NCBI GenBank assembly: GCA_021713395.1
Contig: JAKJJT010000001.1
Location: 62,001 to 126,000, forward strand
Origin: Thiotrichales bacterium 19S9-11
GTDB lineage: Bacteria; Pseudomonadota; Gammaproteobacteria; Francisellales; Francisellaceae
DNA length: 64,000 nt
Reading direction: 5' to 3'
Both the position numbers and the translations under genes were made by a program. The notes beneath the pieces were generated by a model, which did no database searches, was not told where the DNA came from, and saw only the letters and a program-made list of their open reading frames with translations. Positions 9,817 through 19,390 of the stretch are shown here, one piece after another; positions within the stretch are counted from its first letter, which is position 1; every line of letters begins with the position of its first letter.

Positions 9817-10242
9817 TTAAATAACCTGCCTAACTTTCTTATTTAAGCGGTCTAATAGGCCATTAACAAAGCGATGACCATCTGTTGCACCCAATGATTT
9901 TGCTTGATCGACATATTCATTGATAATTACCTGATAAGGTATTTCAAGACGATGACATAACTCATAAGCAGCTAGTCTTAAAATAGATAACTCAACCGGG
10001 TTTACTTTTTCAAAATTACGATCAACTAATGGTTTGATCAAATCATCTAGCTCTATTTGATGGCGCTCAACACCTTGGAGTAAGTCATGGAAAAAATCCC
10101 AATCAACTGGATGACGCTCAACATTATCATTATAAAATTGAAGACGAAGTTCAACATAATCTATACCTGAAATCTCTCTTTGATAAAGTGCTTGAACTGC
10201 ATGAAAACGCGCTCTTTGTCGTTGCTTTACTTTAATTGACAT
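9817..10242 (-). CDS. nusB: Transcription antitermination factor NusB
   Basis: 141 residues, all-helical RNA-binding factor that binds boxA with NusE (S10) for rRNA antitermination. Begins with the Arg-rich KVKQRQRARFHAVQALYQREI; the C-terminal half carries the family stretches VERHQIELDDLI, LSILRLAAYEL and VIINEYVDQAKSLGATDGHRFVNGLLDR. It starts 3 nt after ribH, the usual ribH-nusB coupling. Third gene of ribB-ribH-nusB. Confidence 0.95.
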   Translation of the reverse strand: MSIKVKQRQRARFHAVQALYQREISGIDYVELRLQFYNDNVERHPVDWDFFHDLLQGVERHQIELDDLIKPLVDRNFEKVNPVELSILRLAAYELCHRLEIPYQVIINEYVDQAKSLGATDGHRFVNGLLDRLNKKVRQVI

Positions 10243-10245
10243 CGT

Positions 10246-10722
10246 TTATAATGCCTCAATTTCAGCAATAACATTTAATGTTTCAAGTAACGAAAGCGCT
10301 GCTTCAGCCCCTTTATTACCTGCTTTTGTGCCTGCTCTTTCAATGGCTTGTTCAATACTATCTGTTGTGAGCACACCAAAAGCAATGGGTAAATTTTTAT
10401 TTAATGAAACTTGAGTTAAACCTTTTGCACATTCACCTGCAACATAATCAAAATGAGCTGTCCCTCCGCGAATCACACAACCTAACGCTAAAAGTCCATC
10501 ATAGCGTTTTTTATCTGCTAGGCGGTTAGCAACAATTGGCAACTCATAAGCACCTGGCACATAGATAAGATCAATTTTATCTTCGTTAACGCCATGGCGT
10601 TTTAATACATCGATGGCTCCTTTAATTAAGCTTTCAACAATAAAGCTATTAAAGCGTGATGCAATAATAGCAATACGTCCATTATGGTATTGGAAGCTCC
10701 CTTCTATCGTTTTATATGTCAT
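10246..10722 (-). CDS. ribH: 6,7-dimethyl-8-ribityllumazine synthase
   Basis: Condenses 5-amino-6-ribitylaminouracil with the RibB product to make lumazine, the penultimate step to riboflavin. 158 residues, standard length. Motifs: [19 protein letters not shown] (N-terminal), [29 protein letters not shown] (catalytic His) and the closing [17 protein letters not shown][11 protein letters not shown]. ATG 10722 has AGGT upstream. Follows ribB by 42 nt. Confidence 0.97.
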   Translation of the reverse strand: MTYKTIEGSFQYHNGRIAIIASRFNSFIVESLIKGAIDVLKRHGVNEDKIDLIYVPGAYELPIVANRLADKKRYDGLLALGCVIRGGTAHFDYVAGECAKGLTQVSLNKNLPIAFGVLTTDSIEQAIERAGTKAGNKGAEAALSLLETLNVIAEIEAL

Positions 10723-10764
10723 TTATCTTACCTATTATTATACCTATCGCTAAGTTATTATTAT

Positions 10765-11415
10765 TTATGCAACTATTTCTTTATTCTTTACTTTATACTG
10801 TATGACTTCGTGCTTCATACGGTAGCTGATTAAATCGGCAATTGTACCTATTTTAAGTTGATACTTTTTAGCAAGTAAAATTAAATCATGACGCCTTGCC
10901 ATCGAGCCATCATCATTTAGTATTTCAACAATCACTGCTGCTGGCTTTAAACCTGCTAAAGATGCCAAATCAACACTTGCTTCCGTATGACCTGGTCGCT
11001 TTAGTACCCCACCTGTTTTAGCCATTAAAGGAAAAATATGGCCAGGCTGCACCAAGTCATCAGCTTCTACATGATCATCAATTGCTGTTAAAATTGTATG
11101 TGCTCTATCATAAGTAGAAATCCCAGTTGTAATACCATTAGCCGCATCAATTGAGCGCGTAAAATTTGTACCAAATGGACTTTGATTCTTTATCTCTACC
11201 ATCAATGGTATATTTAATTTTTTACACTGTGCTGCTGTCATTGGCATACATACTAAGCCTCTACCATATCGCGTCATAAAGTTAATTGATTCTGGCGTTA
11301 CTTTCTCTGCGGCCATAACAAAGTCACCTTCATTTTCTCTATTTTCATCATCCAGTAAAATAACCATTTCACCGTTTGAAATTGCATCAATTAAGACTTC
11401 TGTTTTATCAAACAT
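10765..11415 (-). CDS. ribB: 3,4-dihydroxy-2-butanone-4-phosphate synthase
   Basis: Makes the four-carbon unit for riboflavin from ribulose-5-phosphate. 216 residues from ATG 11415 (E. coli RibB 217); the upstream ATG 11436 would add seven odd residues. Catalytic and Mg-binding acidic loop [16 protein letters not shown], substrate loop [16 protein letters not shown] and [13 protein letters not shown]. The C-terminal [10 protein letters not shown] resembles the linker that leads into GTP cyclohydrolase II in RibBA fusions, but the gene stops there, so RibA must be elsewhere. No FMN riboswitch is visible in the 170-nt upstream region. Confidence 0.95.
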   Translation of the reverse strand: MFDKTEVLIDAISNGEMVILLDDENRENEGDFVMAAEKVTPESINFMTRYGRGLVCMPMTAAQCKKLNIPLMVEIKNQSPFGTNFTRSIDAANGITTGISTYDRAHTILTAIDDHVEADDLVQPGHIFPLMAKTGGVLKRPGHTEASVDLASLAGLKPAAVIVEILNDDGSMARRHDLILLAKKYQLKIGTIADLISYRMKHEVIQYKVKNKEIVA

Positions 11416-11508
11416 AATATAATAAAACTTAAACATAGCGCGATTAATTTATGAGGATTGTAAACTCAAGGGCTCAACAGTGCAAGCTTTCATATTTGAT
11501 ATCACAAA

Positions 11509-11537
11509 TCTACAATTAGTTACTAAGTTCGTATAAT
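11509..11537 (+). promoter_or_regulatory. Candidate sigma-70 promoter for pilD-glnD
   Basis: TCTACA (11509-11514), 17-nt spacer, perfect TATAAT (11532-11537), 70 nt before the pilD start in the divergent gap with ribB. Confidence 0.5.
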
Positions 11538-11607
11538 AGTAGCGCTTTTATATTCAAATAAGATTATCCTTATTAATAAGATCAATAAGTCATTAGGCCT
11601 AAGTATT

Positions 11608-12480
11608 ATGCTTATTTTAATTACAAGCTTTGTTTTTGGTATCTGCTTTGGCTCTTTTTTAACGACAATTAGTTACCGTCTACCTTTAGTATTAAAAGCC
11701 AGTTGGACTAAAAGCTGTCATCATTATCTTAACTTAAAGGACCCAAATTTAATAGAAGAAGAAACATCAATTAACCCATTTAGATTAACAGGGATACGCT
11801 CTTATTGTACTTATTGTCATCATAAGATTCCTTTTTACTATAATATTCCCCTTTTAAGTTATGTACTACTTAGAGGAGAATGTAAATTTTGCCATCACAG
11901 GATATCTATTAATTACCCAATATTAGAACTATTATCTGGTATTATTGTTTTACTGATTGTTTTTAATTTTGGCCTTAATATTAAAGCTATATTTGCCACA
12001 ATCTTTTGTCTTTCGCTGCTAGCACTTGCTGCTATAGATATAAAAGAACAACTCCTCCCTGACTGTATTACATTACCCTTGTTATGGCTTGGCTTAATTA
12101 TTAATAATTTTTCCATATTTACAAGTTTACATAGTGCTATTTGGGGAGCTGTCATTGGTTATGGTTTATTATGGGGTATTTATAATCTATATAAAATCAC
12201 TCGAAAAGTTGAAGCTTTAGGCTTTGGTGATCTCAAATGCTTAGCTGCCATTGGCGCTTGGCTTGGCGTGAATGCCTTATTACCCGTACTACTGATTGCA
12301 AGCACAACAGCTTTAGTTATTTTTTATACCCTTAAACTAATGCTAATCAAATCAGATAAAGAAAATAACACATTAGAAAAAATAGCTTTTGGCCCATACC
12401 TTGCTTTTGCTTCAATTATAATAATTCTCTGTCATAATAGCTTTCTAATGAATAGTACTTACATGACATTACTTATCTAA
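11608..12480 (+). CDS. pilD: Type IV prepilin peptidase / N-methyltransferase
   Basis: Cleaves the leader of prepilins after Gly and N-methylates the new Phe; integral inner-membrane aspartyl protease. 290 residues. N-terminal GSFLTTISYRLP; methyltransferase zinc domain with two CxxC pairs (YCTYCHHKIP near residue 70, CKFCHHRIS near 97). The two catalytic aspartates are in DIKEQLLPD (about residue 145) and GFGDLK (about 207). Multiple membrane spans follow. Processes the PilA and pilin-like products encoded at 31.1 and 38.6 kb. glnD begins 5 nt downstream, so they are co-transcribed. Confidence 0.95.
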   Translation: MLILITSFVFGICFGSFLTTISYRLPLVLKASWTKSCHHYLNLKDPNLIEEETSINPFRLTGIRSYCTYCHHKIPFYYNIPLLSYVLLRGECKFCHHRISINYPILELLSGIIVLLIVFNFGLNIKAIFATIFCLSLLALAAIDIKEQLLPDCITLPLLWLGLIINNFSIFTSLHSAIWGAVIGYGLLWGIYNLYKITRKVEALGFGDLKCLAAIGAWLGVNALLPVLLIASTTALVIFYTLKLMLIKSDKENNTLEKIAFGPYLAFASIIIILCHNSFLMNSTYMTLLI

Positions 12481-12485
12481 ACGAT

Positions 12486-14921
12486 ATGAATAAACACCAA
12501 AATCTCAAACAAGAATACCTAGATATTATTTCATCTTTAAAAAAAGAATATTTTGGCCAAGCATTTGATTACACCAAATTTATGAATAACTTTGTTAAAA
12601 AAGTAGATAAACTTATTATCAATCAAGTCCTATCTTTTAACTTATCTAATATAAGCATTAGCCTTATTGCTTTAGCTGGTTTAGGTAGAAAAGAGCTCTA
12701 CCCTTTCTCTGATCTTGACTTACTTGTTTTATGCAATAATCAAAAAGAGAAGGACTTACTATCTGAACATTTCCAGTTTTTATGGCGTCTTCCGATTAAA
12801 GTAACAATCAGTTATCGAACATTAAAAGAAGCTCAAACCGATATCATTAATGATTTAAGTTTTTTTACAAGTTTATTAAATGCACGTCACTTATTTGGCG
12901 AATATGAGCTTTATGATAAGCTCAATGTTTTTATCCAACAACAACCAATTAAACCAGTTAGTTTTTTAAAGATCCAAATTAAAGATCATCAAGAGCAGTT
13001 AATTAAACTAACTCAAAACCTTGAACCAGACTTAAAACAATACCCAAATAATCTAAGAACATATCATAGGCTGTGTTGGATACGTTCTTATTTTAACTGC
13101 AACTTACTTTCTGAAGAACAAGAGCTTAGCCTGATAGATGCTCATCATAACCTAGCTAAGCTACGCATTGGTTTACATTTAATCTCTGGAAAAAATGAGA
13201 ATTATTTATATTTCAACTATCAACAAGCACTGGCAAATGCTTTAAATCTCGATAAAATACAAACACTAATGAGCCCATATTACCAAGCAAGCTTAAGTCT
13301 TGGGTTTTATTTTGATTTCATAACACAAAAGCTCATAGAGATAGATGCAAACTATCAAATCCAACCATTAATAACAAGTTATGATCTATTACTCGATTTA
13401 TTAATTAAACACGGTGAAAAAAAATCATTATCTCCGTTAAACAGTAATCTCTATGAATTAGCTTATAACCTAGCAAAACAAAAAAATACGAAATTAATTA
13501 CAGCAGATATATACGCCAAATTTTTAAAATTATTTAATTATCCTATCACTATCTATCAGCATTTGAGTTTTCTCAATCAATCAAAATTATTAAGTCATAT
13601 TGTTCCATTTTTCAAGCATACGGTTGGTTTAAGTCAATTTGATTTATTTCATCGATATAGTGTTGATATACATACACTAAAAGTTGTACAACAAGCAAGC
13701 CAACTACTTAATTGCCAGCCATCATCTAGCATGACACCTGCAGATAAAGTAACACAAAAAATTAAACCCAATATCTTACTATTAAGTGCTTTTTTCCACG
13801 ATCTTGGCAAAGGGTTAGGAGGAAAGCATGAGCTTATTTTATTAGATCCAATCAAACAATATTTAAGTTCACTTAGCAATGATGCTAAGACTATCACAAA
13901 CTTAGTTCAACACCACTTAGTCATGTCTCAAACTGCACAGAAAAAAGACATTAGTGAGCCTTATGTTATCAAAGACTTTTGTCAAATAGTCAAATCAAAA
14001 ACAACACTTGATTATTTATACCTATTAACGATTTGTGATATTCGAGGCACCAACCTAGATCTTTGGAATAACTGGCGCTTTAGTTTGTTAACAAGCTTAT
14101 ATGAAAAAGCAATTGTATATTTTGATCACCCCTACCATACAAAAGCTTTTACTGAAAAAAATAACCATAATAAAATACATACCACAGGAAAAATAAACCG
14201 CCTTAAAAATAAATATCCTCATCAGGCACTTGATAACTACTTATCCTTATGGTCAGAGCGCTATTTAGCCCACTTCTCTGTCTCAAGTATTCAGTGGCAC
14301 CTTGACTTACTTTTAGATACCTTAAGTCAACCTGGCATTCAAATTTATTCGCGTTTTAACCCAAGAATAAAACAAGCTGAAATTATTACTTACTCTAAAG
14401 AAAAACGTTTAATTTTTGGTCCAATCGCATCTATTTCAACGCGCCTAAGTTTAACAATACTTGATGCTAGAATTTATACTGCCAAGTCAGGTGAAACATT
14501 CAGTCAATATGTCATAGATCATCAATACCAAACTAATTATTTAAACAATCAATTTAATTTAGATCGCATTACCAAGCAAATCCATCAGGTCATAATAGAT
14601 GATAAACCACACAAAATAACTAAAGTTAGAAAACGCATCCCTAAAAGCTATATTCTTGAAAGCACACCTGAAATATTAATTTATCAAGATAAAAAAGAGC
14701 GCTTAATTATTGAGATTCATACACTCGACTATCCAGGAATTTTAGCTGACATCATTGAGGTATTTGATCAATTCAAACTCTATATAACACATGCAAAGAT
14801 TAATACATTAGATCAAAAAATAAGAGATATTTTTTATCTTAATATTGAAACTTTTGACCAAAATCAACTTGATCTTAATCAATTAAAAATAGCACTCATT
14901 AAAGCAACAATAATTAATTAA
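12486..14921 (+). CDS. glnD: PII uridylyltransferase / uridylyl-removing enzyme
   Basis: Nitrogen sensor that uridylylates and deuridylylates PII in response to glutamine. 811 residues, somewhat shorter than E. coli (890). Nucleotidyltransferase motif GLGRKELYPFSDLDLLVL (about residues 61-78), GlnE-like middle, HD hydrolase motif FFHDLGKGLGGKHE (about 436-449) with QHHLVM later, and two C-terminal ACT modules (GPIASISTRLSLTILDA; HTLDYPGILADIIEVF). It follows pilD by only 5 nt with no clear ribosome site, suggesting translational coupling. A 7-bp AT inverted repeat at 14934-14956 in the convergent gap may be a weak terminator. Confidence 0.93.
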   Translation: MNKHQNLKQEYLDIISSLKKEYFGQAFDYTKFMNNFVKKVDKLIINQVLSFNLSNISISLIALAGLGRKELYPFSDLDLLVLCNNQKEKDLLSEHFQFLWRLPIKVTISYRTLKEAQTDIINDLSFFTSLLNARHLFGEYELYDKLNVFIQQQPIKPVSFLKIQIKDHQEQLIKLTQNLEPDLKQYPNNLRTYHRLCWIRSYFNCNLLSEEQELSLIDAHHNLAKLRIGLHLISGKNENYLYFNYQQALANALNLDKIQTLMSPYYQASLSLGFYFDFITQKLIEIDANYQIQPLITSYDLLLDLLIKHGEKKSLSPLNSNLYELAYNLAKQKNTKLITADIYAKFLKLFNYPITIYQHLSFLNQSKLLSHIVPFFKHTVGLSQFDLFHRYSVDIHTLKVVQQASQLLNCQPSSSMTPADKVTQKIKPNILLLSAFFHDLGKGLGGKHELILLDPIKQYLSSLSNDAKTITNLVQHHLVMSQTAQKKDISEPYVIKDFCQIVKSKTTLDYLYLLTICDIRGTNLDLWNNWRFSLLTSLYEKAIVYFDHPYHTKAFTEKNNHNKIHTTGKINRLKNKYPHQALDNYLSLWSERYLAHFSVSSIQWHLDLLLDTLSQPGIQIYSRFNPRIKQAEIITYSKEKRLIFGPIASISTRLSLTILDARIYTAKSGETFSQYVIDHQYQTNYLNNQFNLDRITKQIHQVIIDDKPHKITKVRKRIPKSYILESTPEILIYQDKKERLIIEIHTLDYPGILADIIEVFDQFKLYITHAKINTLDQKIRDIFYLNIETFDQNQLDLNQLKIALIKATIIN

Positions 14922-14958
14922 AAAAGTCATATTTTAAAGACTAAAATAATCTTTAAGT

Positions 14959-16032
14959 CTAAAACCATTTTTTAACTTTAAACACAGTCAATAACCCTAG
15001 GCCAACAACAAGCATGATAAACATAAGCGTAAAGAATCTAGCAATATTATTAATCTCTGAGAAAATTGTAAAAATGATACCGTAAGTGCCTGCAATTATA
15101 ATTAAAGGGATAAATATGGCACATAAAATGGTTAACAAATTAACTTGCTTACTTAATTTATCAGCATTACTTAAGTAAGTTTCAAGCATATCTTTAGATA
15201 AATCACGATATAAGTTACAGCGATCTAGTGCTTTAACGATATGTCCTGATAAATTCTGTAAATATTCTTTTAAGATATCTAAGCGTTTCATATCAGTTGA
15301 ATGATCAAATGAAAAACTAGAGACTGACTGACTATATATATGATACAAACTATTCGTTACGTCTCTGAATTCTTTTAAATTATATTGTAGATATAGTAGA
15401 TCTCGCCGAAGTTGATAAATTGTATTTAATGTAAATTTTTCTGAGCTTTGGGTTAATTTTTCTTCAAATAAGTTTAACATCTCTACTTTTATTTCAATCA
15501 TCTCTATATACTCATCTAATATACTATTTATAAGCGTATAAAGCAGATAATCAACACTTACAGCTCTTATATTAGAGGTAGGCCTTTTTAACCTTTCAAT
15601 AATCATATCAAATAAAGCCATTGGCTTTAGTGTAAAACTGATTAAAGTATTCTCCATTAAAATAAAACTAACTTGTTCATACTCTACTTGTGTTTCTTCT
15701 GATAAATGCTTAACTGCTTGTAAAACAACAAAAATATAATCATCGTAGTACTCCGCTTTACTACTTTTTTTGGTATTTAAAATATCCTCAATGACTGAAT
15801 TATGAATGCCAAAGCCTGTGCATAGCGAACTAATAAAAGATAAGTTTGTTAAGCCATTAATATGAATCCAACATTTTTTTCCTTGATTCATATAAATAGA
15901 AATGGCATCTAAGTTTAAAGGCAAATTAATAACATCTATGTCATTGTTATCATACTGATACAATAATGCTCTTGTATGATTTCCATTTGTATTTTTTTCA
16001 TCTTTTAATGCATTATCAGTAGCATTTTCCAT
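14959..16032 (-). CDS. CorA/ZntB-family divalent cation transporter with altered GMN motif
   Basis: 357 residues with the CorA plan: N-terminal cytoplasmic alpha/beta domain, long helices (residues about 130-290), two C-terminal membrane spans (about 295-318 and 333-352) and a basic tail KVKKWF. Family marks include WIHINGL and FIPLIIIAGTYG. At the end of the first span the near-invariant G-[MIV]-N of CorA/ZntB is G-I-I here (YGIIFTIF, residues 317-324), read directly from codons GGT ATC ATT near 15078-15086. Asn in this motif forms the first ion-binding ring, so transport specificity or activity may differ. Probably a pentameric inner-membrane protein. Confidence 0.82.
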   Translation of the reverse strand: MENATDNALKDEKNTNGNHTRALLYQYDNNDIDVINLPLNLDAISIYMNQGKKCWIHINGLTNLSFISSLCTGFGIHNSVIEDILNTKKSSKAEYYDDYIFVVLQAVKHLSEETQVEYEQVSFILMENTLISFTLKPMALFDMIIERLKRPTSNIRAVSVDYLLYTLINSILDEYIEMIEIKVEMLNLFEEKLTQSSEKFTLNTIYQLRRDLLYLQYNLKEFRDVTNSLYHIYSQSVSSFSFDHSTDMKRLDILKEYLQNLSGHIVKALDRCNLYRDLSKDMLETYLSNADKLSKQVNLLTILCAIFIPLIIIAGTYGIIFTIFSEINNIARFFTLMFIMLVVGLGLLTVFKVKKWF

Positions 16033-16140
16033 TATTTTCTTCTTATGAAAATTCTAAAATATAACTATAAATATAGATGGGTCATTCAAAATATTCTATC
16101 CTTAAAGTAAACAATAATAATTTGAGAATAAAATCAAAAC

Positions 16141-17007
16141 ATGTTTGATACTATTTTAGCCAATGAGTTATATAGCAATGTTTTAGCAACAGTGATATTA
16201 GTCATTGTGTTAGTGCTTATTTACTTTATGGTACATGCTTTATTAATTAAACCCGTCATTGATGTAAAGCGTAATAAACGAAAGCGCGTTAGAGTGCTTT
16301 ATACTTTAGTTATCATTGCAATTGTTTTATTAGCAAAAATCTGGGTCAATGGCTTTGTTTCATTGCTTGCGATTTTAAGTTTAGTCTCAGCAGCACTTGT
16401 GATTACAAATAAAGAGCTAATTATGAATTCTGTTGGTTCACTGATTATCAATTGGCGCAGTTTATTTATTGAAGGAGATTTTATCCAAATTGATCAATAT
16501 CGAGGCTTTGTTGCTGAACTTGGTCCATTATTTTTCAAGATGTATGAAGCAAGTGAAGGATCAACAACAAGGGCAAGTGGCAAAGTAATTAAAATTCCTA
16601 ACGGGCTAGTAATGACATATCCTGTCATGAATTATTCACGAAAAAGAAATGTTATCGAGTATGTACAAAAATGGCTGTTTAAACCTGATAATCAAATTAA
16701 CCGAATCAAAGGGTTCTTAACAAACCATACTCAAGAAGTCTTAGATCAATACTATCAAAATGATACTCGTTATACCAACGATTACATCCAAATGCGTAGT
16801 AAACTACTTGCTCAAACAACAGAATTGAAAGTCTATGTTGACATTACATTAGTCTTTGATGAAAAACGATCGGGTATTTTAGCCTCTGTACATTATTATT
16901 GCTTCCCAACAGACTATGAATACTTAAAAACGCAAATAACAGAAAGAATATTTGAGCAGCTAAAACATGAAGACGATCTTAATTTATTTTTCCATATCAG
17001 AGGATAA
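16141..17007 (+). CDS. Small-conductance mechanosensitive channel family protein (MscS-like)
   Basis: 288 residues. Three hydrophobic segments at the N-terminus (about 10-38, 51-72, 74-88), then the MscS pore/beta-domain region: NSVGSLIINWRSLFIEGDFIQID and VIKIPNGLVMTYPVMNYSR. This matches the MscS middle domain that follows the pore helix; the glycine/alanine pore helix itself is poorly conserved. Likely an inner-membrane osmotic-release channel; a second MscS protein lies at 53.9 kb with a better-conserved pore. Stands alone between the divergent CorA-like gene and a lipoprotein. Confidence 0.8.
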   Translation: MFDTILANELYSNVLATVILVIVLVLIYFMVHALLIKPVIDVKRNKRKRVRVLYTLVIIAIVLLAKIWVNGFVSLLAILSLVSAALVITNKELIMNSVGSLIINWRSLFIEGDFIQIDQYRGFVAELGPLFFKMYEASEGSTTRASGKVIKIPNGLVMTYPVMNYSRKRNVIEYVQKWLFKPDNQINRIKGFLTNHTQEVLDQYYQNDTRYTNDYIQMRSKLLAQTTELKVYVDITLVFDEKRSGILASVHYYCFPTDYEYLKTQITERIFEQLKHEDDLNLFFHIRG

Positions 17008-17080
17008 ATTATGAAAATGCCAACTTAAAAATAAAAAATAGAATTATATGATATAATTTGAGTTATAGGTGGAGTTAACC

Positions 17081-17665
17081 ATGATAACAAGAATAATAAA
17101 ACAATTACCATTAATTTTTATTTGCCTAAATCTAGCTGGCTGTAGTTCATTATTACCACGAAGTAAAGATATTACTATGTCTAAATGGCAAAAATTTGAT
17201 GAATTACAGCAAGCCTATAATCAAATTACCCCCCATAAGACAGACCTTAAAGAATTAGAAAAGTTAGGATTTTCTCCCAATAGCTCAAACAATGTACGTA
17301 TTGTAAATTTCCTTGAGGTTCATCGAGAGTTTGATCCACTGATGACATTTAATAATTTACCCATAGATGTTGCTAATTGTATAAAAAAAGAAAATGAGTG
17401 TTATGGTTTTTATATAGATATTGAAGAGATGAAGTCTAAACGTATTGGTAATGCTGCATTAGATGTTTTTAACTTTAAACGCATTACACATACAACAGGC
17501 TGGGACTTTAAAGCAAAAATTATTATTTTGAAAGATACTGTCGTCTTTAAAACAACCTCATCATTACCTGCGCTTGATAAAATTTCAACTAAAGTTAATC
17601 CACTAGGACCATTACAAAGTGGTATTGATGTTAGTGTTGGCGTTTCGTATGATATCAATGATTAA
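17081..17665 (+). CDS. Lipoprotein, function unknown (BamE/SmpA-like N-terminal pattern)
   Basis: 194 residues from ATG 17081, chosen because GGTGGAG lies 7 nt upstream; a GTG at 17069 overlaps that site. Signal peptide with lipobox LAGC (Cys about residue 21), so lipid-anchored. Residues 35-65 read KFDELQQAYNQITPHKTDLKELEKLGFSP, resembling the short helix-turn pattern of SmpA/BamE-like lipoproteins, but the rest (VRIVNFLEVHREFDPL, a Cys pair CIKKENEC) is not familiar. TATAAT at 17052-17057 may be its -10 box. The stop overlaps the dnaX stop by 3 nt on the opposite strand. Confidence 0.78.
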   Translation: MITRIIKQLPLIFICLNLAGCSSLLPRSKDITMSKWQKFDELQQAYNQITPHKTDLKELEKLGFSPNSSNNVRIVNFLEVHREFDPLMTFNNLPIDVANCIKKENECYGFYIDIEEMKSKRIGNAALDVFNFKRITHTTGWDFKAKIIILKDTVVFKTTSSLPALDKISTKVNPLGPLQSGIDVSVGVSYDIND

Positions 17666-19350
17666 TGCTTATCTAACTTAACATAAGACTGATCTAACTT
17701 TGCATTAAATGTTGATTCAATTGTTTGAACAACTGAGCTTTTTTTTAAACTTTCATACCCTTTATCAAACAGCTGCTGGTTTTCTTCTTGTTGAATTTCA
17801 AATGGCGTTAGATTTTTTTTTTCATCCATTGCATGCATATCTGGTTGTACTTTACTTTTTTCAGCATTGATATCTATTTCATCTGAAACAAAAACAACAT
17901 TAACTTCTTGCTTTAAACTTTCACTTAGCACACGCTTTATTTTCTCTTTCACATTATCTGTCACAGAGTAAACTTTAGATTCAAGATAGTACGTATTACC
18001 TTCCTTTTTAATACAGCGACTATTTAAAGCAATTTGCTTTGTCATGCCACGGACATTTAACCGACTAACTAGTTCATTCCATGATGAATTCTGTTGATTA
18101 CTATCAAGTGATTTATTTATTTCAGCTTTCTCTTCTTGTTTAAAATTCTTCTCTATAACAACTGATTTCTCAGATAAGGCTGCAGAAGATGAAGCGTCAA
18201 CTATTAAATTTTTTGTTGAAACATCACCATGTAATGTTGGCTTATTATGAACTAAACGTGGCTTCTCTTCATCTAAATCAAATGCAATCATCCGCATTAA
18301 TGCCATATCTAACGCTATTTTATCATCTGGCACTAAAGCAAGGTCTAATTTAGATTTAATTGCTACTTGATAATATAATTGTAAGTTTTCTGGTGATATT
18401 AATTTTGCTACTTGACTCAGTTTATTTTCACTATAAGCCTGATATAAAATAACGGAGCTTAACTGATAAACGCTAAGTGCATACCAAAACTCTGCTAATT
18501 GATCCAAAACTTTCTTAGCACTTTTGCCTTCATCTAAGAGGGATTTTGTCAACTTCAAAGCACCATTGGCATTTTTTTCAATAACCATTTGCGCTAATTC
18601 AAAGATCAACTGTTGGTCAATTAGGCCTAACATTTCAATAACATGAGCTGGTTTAATATCGCCATTAGCGTAATTAATTGCCTGATCCAACAAACTGAGT
18701 GCATCGCGTAAACTACCGCTTGCTGCTTGTGCTATATAAAGCAATGCATCTTGATCAAAACCAATTGACTCTTTTTCTAAAATCAATTTTAACTGACCAA
18801 TTAAATTTTCAGTTGAAATCGGGCGTAAGTGATACTGCAAGCAACGAGATAGTATTGTAATTGGCAGTTTCTGCGGATCTGTTGTTGCTAATAAAAACTT
18901 AACATATGCTGGCGGTTCTTCTAATGTCTTTAATAACGCGTTAAAACTATGTGTTGAGAGCATATGCACTTCATCAATTAAATAAATTTTAAAACGTGCC
19001 TCTGTTGGCATATACTGCACTTGGTCAAGTAGCTCTCTTGTATCTTCTACCTTCGTGCGGCTCGCTGCATCAATCTCTATTAAATCAACCATATTGCCAT
19101 TAGCAATACCTTGACAAAAATGACAATGACCACATGGTTTATCTGTCACACCACTGCCACAGTTTAAGCATTTAGCTAACAAGCGCGCTAATGATGTTTT
19201 TCCTATACCTCGGGTTCCAGTAAACAAGTAAGCATGATGTACTCGATTTGATGATAAAGCATAAATTAGGCTTTTTAAAACGGTATCCTGGCCAACAACC
19301 TCATCAAATTGACTCGGACGATATTTTCTAGCAAGTACTTGATATGACAT
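17662..19350 (-). CDS. dnaX: DNA polymerase III subunits tau/gamma
   Basis: Clamp-loader ATPase and replisome organiser. 562 residues from ATG 19350 (MSYQVLARKYRP, the universal DnaX start); an ATG at 19383 lies right at the 3' end of the SRP RNA and is rejected. Walker A GTRGIGKTSLARLLAKCL, zinc module CLNCGSGVTDKPCGHCHFC, DEVH Walker B in LIDEVHMLS, sensor TTDPQKLP, arginine-finger SRC. A run of ten A (minus strand, 17813-17822; residues 510-513, EKKN) could allow slippage: losing or gaining one A gives a stop within one or five codons, making a shorter gamma-like protein of about 513-517 residues. Confidence 0.95.
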   Translation of the reverse strand: MSYQVLARKYRPSQFDEVVGQDTVLKSLIYALSSNRVHHAYLFTGTRGIGKTSLARLLAKCLNCGSGVTDKPCGHCHFCQGIANGNMVDLIEIDAASRTKVEDTRELLDQVQYMPTEARFKIYLIDEVHMLSTHSFNALLKTLEEPPAYVKFLLATTDPQKLPITILSRCLQYHLRPISTENLIGQLKLILEKESIGFDQDALLYIAQAASGSLRDALSLLDQAINYANGDIKPAHVIEMLGLIDQQLIFELAQMVIEKNANGALKLTKSLLDEGKSAKKVLDQLAEFWYALSVYQLSSVILYQAYSENKLSQVAKLISPENLQLYYQVAIKSKLDLALVPDDKIALDMALMRMIAFDLDEEKPRLVHNKPTLHGDVSTKNLIVDASSSAALSEKSVVIEKNFKQEEKAEINKSLDSNQQNSSWNELVSRLNVRGMTKQIALNSRCIKKEGNTYYLESKVYSVTDNVKEKIKRVLSESLKQEVNVVFVSDEIDINAEKSKVQPDMHAMDEKKNLTPFEIQQEENQQLFDKGYESLKKSSVVQTIESTFNAKLDQSYVKLDKH

Positions 19351-19390
19351 AAAAGCGTATAACTTCCTATGTTTAAATTTCATGACCGCT

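Noticed and set aside
10723-11607. FMN riboswitch around ribB/ribH
   Set aside because: Upstream regions are short and AT-rich and lack the conserved FMN-aptamer elements.
14934-14956. Strong terminator between glnD and the CorA-like gene
   Set aside because: Only a 7-bp A-T stem; recorded in the glnD entry as weak rather than as a feature.
19351-19383. Upstream ATG for dnaX at 19383
   Set aside because: It would start within a few nt of the SRP RNA 3' end and adds 11 residues not found in DnaX, whose usual start MSYQVLARKYRP is at 19350.
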